Assembly: GCA_023213395.1 (NCBI GenBank)
Contig: CM041465.1
Span: 51,777,741-51,841,740, forward strand
DNA: 64,000 nucleotides
Source of the DNA: Cycas panzhihuaensis
Taxonomy: Eukaryota > Cycadophyta
Direction of reading: 5' to 3'
A program made the position numbers and the translations under genes. The notes under the pieces are model-generated. The model was given only the letters and a program-made list of their open reading frames with translations. It was not told where the DNA came from and ran no database searches. Numbering within the stretch: position 1 is the stretch's first letter; every line of letters starts with the position of its first letter. Shown here in pieces: positions 25,202-34,715 of the stretch.

Positions 25202-26064
25202 TTCCTCACCGTGCTCAAAGCGAGCCTAAACTACCATCTCAAATTGTTCTCATTCTTCCCAACCATGGGTTGAATGGCAATTTAAGATGGATCCTTACTC
25301 CAAAGCGAGCTTAAACTACCATTTTGAGCTGTCTCCATTCTCCCCAAGCTGCGGGTGGGATGGCGGTTTGAGGTGGATTTCTCTTGGTTTGCTTGGTTCC
25401 TCCGGGACCGCGTTCCCGTGTGCTCTTGGGAACCTTTGTCCTCCTACTTGGGCATCCTCCAACTAGGACGACGCTAGGGAGTATCGTTACTCCCCCTCCC
25501 GTGCTTGTGGTTTCCTTCGCATATTCCGCTATACTCCCCTGTGGACGTGCATGTCGCCCTATCTTCTAACCTCACGCCTCTCGATCACCTCTGTTCATGG
25601 TGGTCGTGTGTGCTCCTGTTAGACGTATGGTCATACATGGAAGGAAACCCATGCATATTACAACAAAATATTTACAACAAATGTCTACAACGAAAACCTG
25701 CATATTTACAAAACTTTACAACAAAACATATACATTTACACATCCACATATTTGCATATTTACATATAAACATTTGCCAACATACAAAAATCATTCATTT
25801 ACAAAATAAATCATACATGCTGCCTTTATCATACATGATACACGCCATCTCATGTCAAAAGTGGGGTTCCGATCACCCCATGTGTATATATATCAAAATG
25901 TCATAGTACATCGCATGTGTGGGAAGCCGGGATCCTTGCAGGGGGGGTACAATCATGTGAGCCTACATATGACCCCACAGGCCGCTTTCCGTCAAAATCT
26001 ATACATGTGCATACCACACTCTGCTGCTGTCACGATCCGGGGTTGGTCCCGATGCATGTGATCC
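25202..26064 (+). other. G3 hypervariable 3' region with duplicated hairpin unit
   Basis: Two tandem units of about 80 bp (about 25214-25292 and 25297-25376) start CAAAGCGAGC(C/T)TAAACTACCAT. The first holds the inverted repeat CCATCTCAAATTG / CAATTTAAGATGG. G2 has one such unit. Further on are an AT-rich stretch (25650-25830), a vestigial TA tract (25884-25898) and the GGGATCCTTGCAGGG motif (25929-25943) that recurs four times in the G1 array. No supported ORF on the plus strand. Confidence 0.6.
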
Positions 26065-27825
26065 CTAGCACAGGGACCACATCCTGCGAGGCTCCTCTTC
26101 AGGCCTCCATGAGCCTGCCTCGCTCTCCTCGTCCGAGGCCGTCTCGGGAGTCGTGGCCGTGTGTGTGTATGTGTCGGCTCCGGCTCGACCTCGAGCCCAT
26201 CTGTGCCACCAGCTGGTCGTAGCGGACCTAGATGCGGTCCCTCTCACCTCGGAGTCCCTCCTCGACGACTCTCGCCCCTATCCTCCGGCCTTAAGGCGCT
26301 CCTCTAGGGCCGAGGCGAGTCTTGATCCTGTGTCCCCTCTGGCCGCTCACGGCTCTGTCCTCGTAGCTCATCTCGCTCGCCCACAGTCGCGTCGAGCTCT
26401 CTGTTGCCGGAATGCCATGTGCTCATGGGTCTCTGCAACCCAGATGTCTCGTACTCTCACCAGTGGGGCGAACGCCTGCATATAGGCTCCTGTCGATCTA
26501 GGCGCATCTTCTGCCTGGGTGGGCGGTTGCCCCTCTGCGTGAACGAGGGAACAACTCTCTCACCGCAGACCTCGACTAGCCTCATGCCTCACTACACCTG
26601 CCAATGCAACATGCCATGTGTCAGTGTGTACCCTCGATGCGTATATAAAAGCGAAATCAAAGCTCTGTCTAGATGTCAAACGACTAAGGAAGCGGTTAGG
26701 TCTCACCTGCTGTGGCCGCCGGTCCCTCTGCTCGGGCGACATCCTCCTCTCCTGGCTCCCCGCCAGCTGCTGGTGCCTCATCCTCAGGCACGTCCTCTGC
26801 CTCTGCCTCATCTCTAGCAGGGACTGGCTCGACCCTCACCCCTCCGGAGCTCCTCACGATCCGGAGCACAGCCTTCCCAGTCCCTGCTTGCCACCTTTCG
26901 TTTGACTCTGATGGGCCTGCCCCTCCTGCGGCAGCTCCGGATGGTCCTGCTGCGTCCCCTGGTGACTGTGATGGGCCTGCCCCATCTCCCCCATCATCGC
27001 CGTCATCATCCCCGTCGTCGCTGTCCTCGATGGGTGCTCCTCCTCCTCCTGCTGGGTCATCGCTCGCCCACCTCACCGTCTGTATGGATGCGCCACGTGA
27101 TGCAGCCGGGGTGAGGAGGTCAGTGATGTCGCATCGGCAACCCGGCGGACATGAGGGCGATCCTCTGTCCCTCCCGAACCTCGTCGCCACAGTGGACCAT
27201 CGGGGCCCACCTCGCTATGGGGAGCGGTCCCCTGCTGGTGCCCACTGCCAAAATGATCAAAAACCCGACCTTTGACAGCGTCTTTGTATGAGTCCTCCTC
27301 TGCGAGCCTCACGATAGCGTCTGGTTGGCGGCGAGGTTCGCCGCAATAAGTCACCCAATCCATCCTCTCGTAGGCCTCACCGCCGTCTTTGCGTCCACCA
27401 TCCTCCGGGATCTCTCAGTAGTTACATTTTAGGAGATCCAGGAGCAGAATGCATAGTAAAATAAGTTTCCTCGCTTGGGAATCACAGCGAAGGAGGTATG
27501 CGGAGGAGCTCCCCTCATTGCCATCTGGTTCCCAAGTGAGGCCCGTGCCTCCATGTGTCTTTGCCTCGGTGTTAGCGGCGTCCTCAACCTCACGGGTCTC
27601 CCGGTCGCCGGCACCCCAAGGATCCGTCTGACGTCCTCTGGAGTAATAGTGACATCTCCAATTTGTGGTAAGTGGAATACGTGCCTCACTTTGTCAGTGC
27701 GACACTATGTCCACTAGGAGTCTCGATCCGTCTGTTGGGGGTCTTGAGGGCCTTATGCAGTAGCATCTCTTCAGGACTGCCCTATCCTCCTCGGTCGACA
27801 TCTCCATCCAACTCAAGATGGGCAT
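26065..27825 (-). pseudogene. Antisense plant mobile domain (PMD) gene of G3, two exons
   Basis: Opposite to gag-pol. The ATG at 27825 gives MPILSWMEMSTEEDRAVLKR. HVFHLPQIGDVTITPEDV, then ILGVPATGRPVRL (27683-27620), is the PMD signature. A Gly/Ala/Pro/Asp-rich linker spans about 27070-26720. Exon 1 ends at 26707 in CAG|GTGAG, the acceptor is at 26598 (TTGGCAG|GT), and splicing keeps phase 1 (AGVVRHEA). The C-terminal exon ends at a TGA next to 26065, after SWRPEEEPRRMW. Length would be about 550 codons. Several indels break the frame. The plus-strand Ser/Pro frame at 26712-27275 is only the complement of the linker. PMD proteins (MAIN, MAIL1) act in the nucleus on silencing; whether this copy's relatives do so is unknown. 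Confidence 0.75.
26598..26706 (-). other. Predicted phase-1 intron of the G3 PMD gene
   Basis: Donor GTGAGACCTAACC, identical over 13 bases with G2; acceptor CATTGGCAG. The length of 109 nt is close to the 112 nt of G2 without its duplication. Confidence 0.65.
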
Positions 27826-29025
27826 CTTGAGCATTCTCATGATTATCCATGATGGCACTGCAACCCGGTGAAAATCAGCCGAAGTTAGTCTCCTAGTGAT
27901 CACCTAGGCTCCTAGCTATCTCCCAATTATTTTTTCTGAGTTTGGGAGCTTTTTGGGGCCCCCCGTTCTTTATTTTCCAACTTTACACTGCGTCTGCCTA
28001 AACTTAGCGGTGCAGCTAAGTTTAGAGGCGGGCCCGGCGTTCCTCACACTGCAATCCGCGGCCAAGATCGCGTGCCATGATCTTTCTTGCGGTATCCCGT
28101 GACCCCTCTAAAGGGGTTTTGGCGAGAAAATCAAAATTTTTGTGGTGGACCCCAGTAGGGCCAGGACAGTGCACTAATGCCGGGTCCCGCCTCTTTCCGG
28201 GTCCGTTTCGGACTCCGAGAGGCCTCTAATCGCCCATGAGGGGCGCAAAATGCATTAAAATTAATTAAAAAGCAATAAATTTTAAGCTTTGAATTGACTA
28301 GGATATCGTTGGATCCACTCACTGGATCACGTCGATCGCCATAAGCGTCTCGGGATCGTGGCGTTGTCCCTCGCTCGAATCAGAATGGTCGGATCGTCCT
28401 CGGCGTGCTTCTGAAATCGGGTAGCGCTCCGCGTCGTAAGGAAAAGGCTCTAGTTTCGTACGAGAGCCGGTGAAAATGAATCCGATTTTCATCGATTTTC
28501 CTTATATAGGCGGGGGCCCCAGTGGGCACTTCTTCCGTTTTTAGCTTCGTGACAGTCGTTGGGACCGTCTCGTCGCGCCGGTCGCTTTTCCCTTCTGGCC
28601 CTGTCGCCCATTGCGCTCCATGGACGCCCTTTTTGCTTCCCCGTGCGAAGGCATTCATGGCGCTTCATGTTTGCGTTTTTCGGAGGGCCCGTTTTGCATC
28701 GTTTTCTTGTTGCTCCGTCGTGCAGGAGTTTATACTCGTTTGGCTCGTTCGTAGCTCTGGACTCATTCTTGATCCTTTTTCGCTCCTGGGGCCCCCAAAG
28801 GAAATGCTTCCCCCGTCCGGGGGCATGTTTCTTCAAGCAACTTTTGGAACTTGGGCGCAGTTTCCGCTCACTCCCGATCGGTATACGATGACTTGCTCTC
28901 GCTCTCGGGTAGCCTCATTCTTTAGGTCCTCCTACCCTTCGCGGCCCGCTTCGCGTTTGTTATTCGAGTCTCTGTGTTGCTTTTATTACTATTGGTGTTT
29001 TATTGCCAAAGCTTAGCATCCAGTC
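27826..29025. promoter_or_regulatory. G3 spacer between divergent PMD and aRNH genes
   Basis: It holds the palindrome CTAAACTTAGC...GCTAAGTTTAG (27998-28025), 173 bp from the PMD ATG, a CCCCTCTAAAGGGG hairpin (28103-28116), a GGCTCT...AGAGCC palindrome (28446-28468) and a TATA-like CTTATATAGG (28501-28510), 523 bp before the aRNH ATG. G2 has the same set with spacings of 174 and 527 bp. Open frames at 28522-29016 and 28559-28891 do not keep one frame against G2 and are likely leader sequence. Promoter function is inferred. Confidence 0.6.
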
Positions 29026-29412
29026 ATGTCTCTCCTTATTTTCACCGATGGCGGAAGTCGCGGCAACCCCGGACCCTCCGCCGCTGCATGGATTCTCCGT
29101 AGCCCCTCCGGACACGACTACCTGCATTCCGGAGTCTTTCTTCCTGAGGCCACCAATAACGAAGCCGAGTACACGGCCGTTATTGAGGCCCTTACCGATG
29201 CTCTTCGCTTTCATCGCGGTTCCATTGTGTTGTTTTGCGATTCTCAGGTTGTGGTGTCCCATCTCACCCAGGTTTACCAGGTGCGGTGCCCTCACCTGAG
29301 AACCCTCGCGTCTGCCGCCAGGTCCCTTCTGGCTCGTTTCTCGTCAGCGGATATTCAGCATATCCCTAGGCACCTCAATCTTGGTAGGCGGCCTCGTCCG
29401 CCTCATCCTTGA
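29026..29412 (+). pseudogene. G3 archaeal-type RNase H ORF (aRNH)
   Basis: The best kept copy. The ATG at 29026 is followed by LLIFTDGGSRGNPGPSAAAW with Asp8, NNEAEY with Glu48 and CDSQVVVSHL with Asp72, the three front catalytic residues of type-I RNase H. The last Asp is lost because a 1-base deletion near 29380 turns the expected NAEADSLVRLILE tail into RRPRPPHP. It has its own ATG and is about 3.8 kb downstream of the integrase, with the antisense PMD gene between. It would remove RNA from RNA/DNA hybrids during reverse transcription. Expression as a separate protein is an inference from position. Confidence 0.88.
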
Positions 29413-29792
29413 GCGTCGCCTTCCTCTTCTTGATGATCGCCCCTGAGACTTGCCTGGCCAGCCCGTGCCCAAGTTTTCAGTTGTTATCAGTTAGCTGTAC
29501 TTGTTTTACTTTAGCTGGATGCCTCTTACTTCACGTTGCGCTTGACAGCGGGCGTCCTTTCACTTGCTTATTCTAGTTGCGGTCGATGCCTGGGCGGCGT
29601 GGCAGGCCCTACGTTGTCCTCGTCTGTCTCCCTTGTCCATGCGTTCGCCACGACACTTGCCTCGCCCTTTGGATCACGTCTTTGCTCTTGATTGCTCTTA
29701 TATATATATATGCATGTGCTACTCATGTTTCTTGATTGTCGACGTCGCCATCACATTACGCTTCCGAGCACTGAGGCTCTGCTGCGAGGCGA
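29413..29792 (+). other. G3 segment between aRNH and 3' LTR
   Basis: Non-coding 380 bp with a short TA run (29699-29711). It ends in a purine-rich GCGAGGCGA next to the LTR, the best candidate for a polypurine tract, although it is short. Confidence 0.55.
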
Positions 29793-32260
29793 TGTTTCCA
29801 GTAGTGGGAATGGACTCGGACGCATCGACACAGGTTTGTGCAGGTATATGTTCTTACTTTTCTTACTTATGATTGCTAAGGTAATTTGGAGCAATTTGAT
29901 TGACATATGCCTGCCTACACGCATTTGCTTGACTGCTTGCTCATAATGCATGTGCCTAACGGCACCCTTTAGCCTATGACGACTTACAGCGGGGGCATCC
30001 ATAAGCGGATGCAACACCCCGTATGGCGTACAGCCACTCACGATGTCTCCATGGTCTTTCGGGATGCTCCTGCCAGCTCGTTTGTGCTTATTGCCACATG
30101 CCACTTATGTTGCAAATCCTTTCTAAGTTCGATTTAATCCTTAGTTAGGGCTCTTTGCACCATTATGAGTACTTGCCCATGGCCTAGACCTTCTCCCAGT
30201 TGATGTATTTCAGGCTTAGCCCCTGTTTTTACCCTAAAAACTGATGTTTATGACTTTTATGATGAATTTTTCTTCTTTTTTTTGAGTTTCGATGCAGTAC
30301 GCGGTAAACTAAGCGATGGCAGTTTTTGATGATGCGCGAAGTTTGTGATACCGCTTAAAATTAAAAAAGAAACCACGACAATGGCGCGTTTTTTGTGAAT
30401 GGCGTGGCTCCGTCTGATTGGGCGCCCCAAGGCCCCAACGTTCACTTGCCATGCCCAAGGCATAAAAGCCTTGTTCGTACTCATTTGCCTCATTCTTCAC
30501 TTCATTATTCAAGCTTTCTAGAGCAACTTCTCCAAAAAGAGACAAAGCAAAGCGATGAACAAGGGAACTTCTTTTCTGAGTGGGATAGAGGTGAAGTGGG
30601 CCATTACCGGTGGAGTTGCGGGGCCATTCTTTGCCCCCTCGTTTCTCCACCACAAGCTTCACCTTCTCTCACAAATACTCAAAGTTCCAAGGCATTTCTT
30701 CACAAAAAAAGACTACTCCAAAGGACAACTTCTAGCTCCCATCTTGCAGAGCTTCCTCCTTCCATTCTCTGCAAAGGACACTAAAAACCCAGTTAGACAT
30801 TGCTTGGCTTCTTTGCACCAAGTAGCCAAGGTACATGCATGCATGCTCTCTCCCATTTAAGGTAGTTCTTGTCTTTCATTGGTGCTTTTTGCCCCTTTTT
30901 TTATTATTTTACTTGCAAGTTTTTTCTCCTTCTTTTGTGTGTGCTTTCCTTGGAATTTCATTTGCCATTTGATGCAAGTAGCTTTGGTAGTTGTGGCTTG
31001 CTATAGGGATGCCTTAGATTGGGCCCATTTCTTCACATTTCTTTGAGACTCATCCTTACCCCCTTAGCTTGCTCTTTCACCGTTTCTTAAGTTAGCCGGT
31101 ACGAAGGGTCTTGCGAGGATTTGAGGGAGATAGGCGGGGTTAGTCCCCCATTGCGTCCTTCTCCCCAAGGGTTTCGTCCCTTGTCCTCTCTCCCTTACTA
31201 CCCACTCTCTTGGGAAGCGAGGTTAGGGAAACCTAAAGGCTGACGGTTTGAACTCTCTTCTTGGCATAGGTAGCTTGTCACAACCTATCTCACCCTATTG
31301 CTTGCTAGTATTGCTTTCCGAACCCAGTGGAGACTTCTCGTGGGTGAGTTAGCCATCCAGGCTACACTCGATCCCATTTGGTGCTTTTGTGGTGTATGAT
31401 AGCTTGCATGTTTACCGTCGATTAGTTTCATTTTGTTATGCTTTAGTGCTTAACTACGTTTTGCTAGCTTAGTTGATTTTATTGCCATATATACATATAT
31501 CTTGTTGCTTCGTAGCCTCTCTCCAGGAGGAGGCGTTTGTTGGGATTATTGGCGGGATTACGTTGGAGGAATCATTGCGAGATCGACCCGTTCTTGGGTC
31601 GGCCCCATATGGTATTTCTTCTCCCTTTTCGGTTGAGCTTTGCTTTCGTTTCCTTCATTTCGTTTAGTCCTTGCATGCTTTTGGGGAGGTAAGTGCACCC
31701 CCTTCGTTGTCTGCGATCGACGTTGCATGTGTGGGAGGAGGAAAGGAGCGCAACCAAGGAGGGAAATCCGCGCTTCCGTTCGAACGCCGGATCCAGGTAT
31801 TCTTCGCATGCCTTTCGTATTTTCTTTATGCTTTTATGTTTCTTTGCATTTACTGTTATAGATAAAGGAACATAAAGGAAAGAAGAAAACAACCTTTTAT
31901 TGTGTATTAAGCTTGCTCGTACTATTTCTTTACATTGCATAACATAGGAATAGAAGACTTGTTTGCGTTGTATCCCTAATAGCATTTTACCGTATCCTTT
32001 ACACTTTTGGTTGGTTGCCCCTCGTCGCCTTCTCATTGCCTTGAGAAGTAGCGGCCTTGAGGATTCTTTTCCTTCCGGCCATCCAGAAGGGTAGGAAGGC
32101 CTCGTCTTGCACTGGCTACACAGAAGCAACCGGGCACCTTGCGATCCGTGCACTCCGGCGCCGCGGACGTCTGCGAGGTATGATCCTCGCTATTTAGCTT
32201 GCTTTTGTTTTATGTCCTTCCCGCTAGGCGTTGGATCATTGCCCCGCGGAGAGCGTTTTA
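29793..32260 (+). repeat. G3 3' LTR
   Basis: Collinear with 16137-18622; most differences are short indels rather than substitutions. The start is shortened (TGTTTCCAGTAGTGGG). It ends GAGCGTTTTA directly before the GGGCC target duplicate. Confidence 0.95.
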
Positions 32261-34116
32261 GGGCCTACCCATTTGGGCCCGAATTTGGCCAAGCGATCAT
32301 AAATGTACTCCAATTTGAGGACATGGTCCCCGAGGCACAAAGGACGAGCACGAAGATGTTTGTCGTGTGTCCTTTACAAGTGGGCTTTCAAAGCGAGGTT
32401 CACTTGATAAACCGTTAAGCGCCTCTCATCCAGGGCTTCGAGGTCTAAGAGGCGAGCCTGACGAATAGACTCCTCATCAATGAGGCCTCGAAGGGAAACC
32501 CGAAGAGAGGGGATCTCCACTTCCAGTGGGAGTATCGCCTCGGTTCTATAGACTAACGAGAATGAGGTCATTTTGGTAGCCATGCGGATGGACGTGCGAT
32601 AAGCCCACAGGGCAGAAGGGAGTTGGATGTGCCAGTCTCTTTGAGACTGGGCAACGATTTTCTTCAAAATGCCGATGAGCGTTTTGTTGAAAGATTCAAC
32701 TTGCCTGTTTGCTTGGGGGTAATAAGGGGATGACGTCTTATACGAGATCTTGAATTTCTAGCACAGTTCGTCCATTTCCTTATTACAGAAGGAAGTTCCA
32801 TTATCCGCAATTAGGACATCTGGAATTCTGAAACGATAGATAATATGCTGGTAGACGAAGGTGGCTATCATCTTGCCAGGGGTAGTGGACAGGGGGATTG
32901 CCTCTGTCCATTGAGTGAAGTATTCGGTAGCAGTTAAGATATATTTATGTTGTGCGGAAGATGGCAGTGATATAGCCCCAATGAGGTCTAAGCCCCATTG
33001 AGAAAAGGGTCACGGAGACACGATAGGGTGCAATGCCTCGCAAGGTATATGAGAGACATTGGCATGCTCCTGACATCGCCGACATCTAAGGGCACAAGCG
33101 TGGGCGTCCTTGAACAAGGACGGCATTAATAACCATGCGGAGGATCCTTTGGGCCATGGATTGGCCCCCAGTGGCCCCGCAAATGCCATGGTGGCATTCG
33201 CGGAGTATTTGGTCCTGCTTCGTCGGGACGCCTTAAGTAGGATCCCATCAAAAGATCTCTTATACAACACTTCATCCATGAGGAAGTGTTGCCTAGCGAT
33301 GGCACGGATACGCGACCTAACCTTGTTACTGGCTTCAGGGCAATATTCTTGCTGAGTCAGATATCGCACAATGTCACCATACCACTCATTGTCGGTGAGT
33401 GGGTGAGGAGAAGCATCGTGGACGGTCATGATAGACTTGTCCGGGAAAGAGTCGTCAACAGGAATGCCGCTCGCGTTGGGAATGGCAGCATTGGCTAATT
33501 GCTCGGCTACTATCATTCCCTTCTTCGACTTCCTGTTGATGACTTGCAAATCGAACTCCTGAAGCAGGACGACCCAACGACCCGCCCTACCTATCAAATT
33601 CGAACAAGTAAGTAAGTAATGCAAGGGATCAGATTGAACGATCACCTTGGTTACATTGCGGAGCAAGTAATGCCTAAACTTCTTGGTTGCATGGACCAAG
33701 GAGAGGCATTCCTTTTCAGCGGGGGGATAGTTCAATTCAGCAGTAATAAGAGTGCAGCTGATGAAATAAATAGCCCTCTCAGATCCTGAATCGTCCTCCT
33801 GTGTGAGCATTGCGCCTAGGGATTCGTCAGTTGCCGAGGTGTATAGGATGAAGGGCCTATCAAAGCGAGGAGGCGCGAGTGTAGGGGCGGAAACGAGAGC
33901 TTCCTTAAGCCCTACAAAGGCCTTTTGGGTCTTGTCTGACGAAACAAAAGGGGCTCCCTTCTTTAATAGGTTCATAAGAGGCTTGGCGTTTATGGCAAAA
34001 TTTGCCAAGAAACTCCTCAGAAAACCAAGCCTGCATAGAAACGACTTAATCTGTCGTTGGGTCCTAGGCGGCGGCATGTCGAGGATTGCCTTGACTTTTT
34101 CTGGATCGATTTGGAT
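32261..34116 (-). pseudogene. G2 pol: RNase H and integrase (upstream of the G3 insertion)
   Basis: On the minus strand the RNase H starts near 34077 (MPPPRTQRQIKSFL) with YTSATDESLGAML near 33835. The integrase zinc finger ends CRRCQEHAN near 33075. The DDE core has GLDLIGAI near 32995, DNGTSFCNKEM near 32805 and RQVESFNKTL near 32700; the domain runs to WVG at the G3 insertion and continues at 16136. Two shifts that nearly cancel disturb the zinc finger near 33200-33130. A TGA interrupts just before PFSQWGLD near 33010. The RNase H is a long uninterrupted stretch (33010-34077). No archaeal-type RNase H is inserted between the two domains. Confidence 0.88.
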
Positions 34117-34119
34117 TCC

Positions 34120-34715
34120 TTACTGGGACACAAGGAAACCCAAGAGTTTGCCTGAAGTGATGGCAAACACGCATTTCAGCGGGTTTAGACTAACGTGATA
34201 CTTACAGCATCTTGTGAAGATGGCGCGCAAGTCGGAGGGATGATGGGCTCTAGCACGAGAGAGGCCCATCATATCGTCCATGAAAATCTCCAACGTATTG
34301 TTGATGAGGTCGTGAAAGATAAAATGCATGGCTCTCTGATAAGTAGCCCCTACATTCTTAAGACTAAAGGGCATTGCCTTGTAGGCAAAGGTACCCCATG
34401 GCGTAGTGAAGGCCGTCTTATGGCAGTCTTCAGGAGAAATTTGAATCTGGTTATAGCCGGAGAAGTCGTCCATAAAGGACATAACTTCAAATCCAGCTGT
34501 GCAATCAATTATTTGATCAATGCAGGGAAGAGGAAAGTTGTCCTTAGGACAAGCATTGTTTATGTCACGAAAATCGACACAAATACGAATGGTCCCATTC
34601 TTTTTAGCAACGGGAATGATATTCGATACCCACTTAGGGTAATCGATGGAAGAAACGAGTCCCACATCTAGAAGCTTCTCAACTTCGATCTTAACTACCG
34701 AAAGCTTTGGTGAAT
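34120..34715 (-). pseudogene. G2 pol: reverse transcriptase
   Basis: On the minus strand: KIEVEKLLDVGLVSS, then VDFRDINNACPKDNFPLP, SFMDDFSGYNQIQISPED and TTPWGTFAYKAMPF. The catalytic EIFMDDMMG lies at 34290-34264 with both Asp present. It is the best kept RT of the family in this window. The preceding linker is in another frame (shift near 34720), and a TAA replaces the expected Gln right after FLVSQ at 34120. It copies element RNA into cDNA in the particle. The DINNACPKDNFPLP spelling is typical of the Tat branch. Confidence 0.9.

Larger units (their letters stand above)
16137..32260 (+). mobile_element. G3: complete 16.1-kb Tat-like Ty3/gypsy element with antisense PMD gene
   Basis: The 5' LTR (16137-18622) and 3' LTR (29793-32260) are collinear and very similar. 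GGGCC flanks both ends (16132-16136 and 32261-32265). Inside, in order: PBS, leader hairpin, gag, PR, RT, RNase H, integrase, a duplicated 3' hairpin unit, the antisense PMD gene, a palindromic spacer and the aRNH ORF. It is the youngest complete copy here by nesting and by LTR similarity. Its sequence is richer in CG dinucleotides than G1 or G4. Even so, gag-pol is broken by many short indels; see the finding on possible assembly error. Confidence 0.96.

Noticed and set aside
26712-27275. 187-codon Ser/Pro-rich plus-strand frame
   Set aside because: It is the complement of the Gly/Asp/Glu-rich PMD linker. The same shadow appears at 14078-14497.
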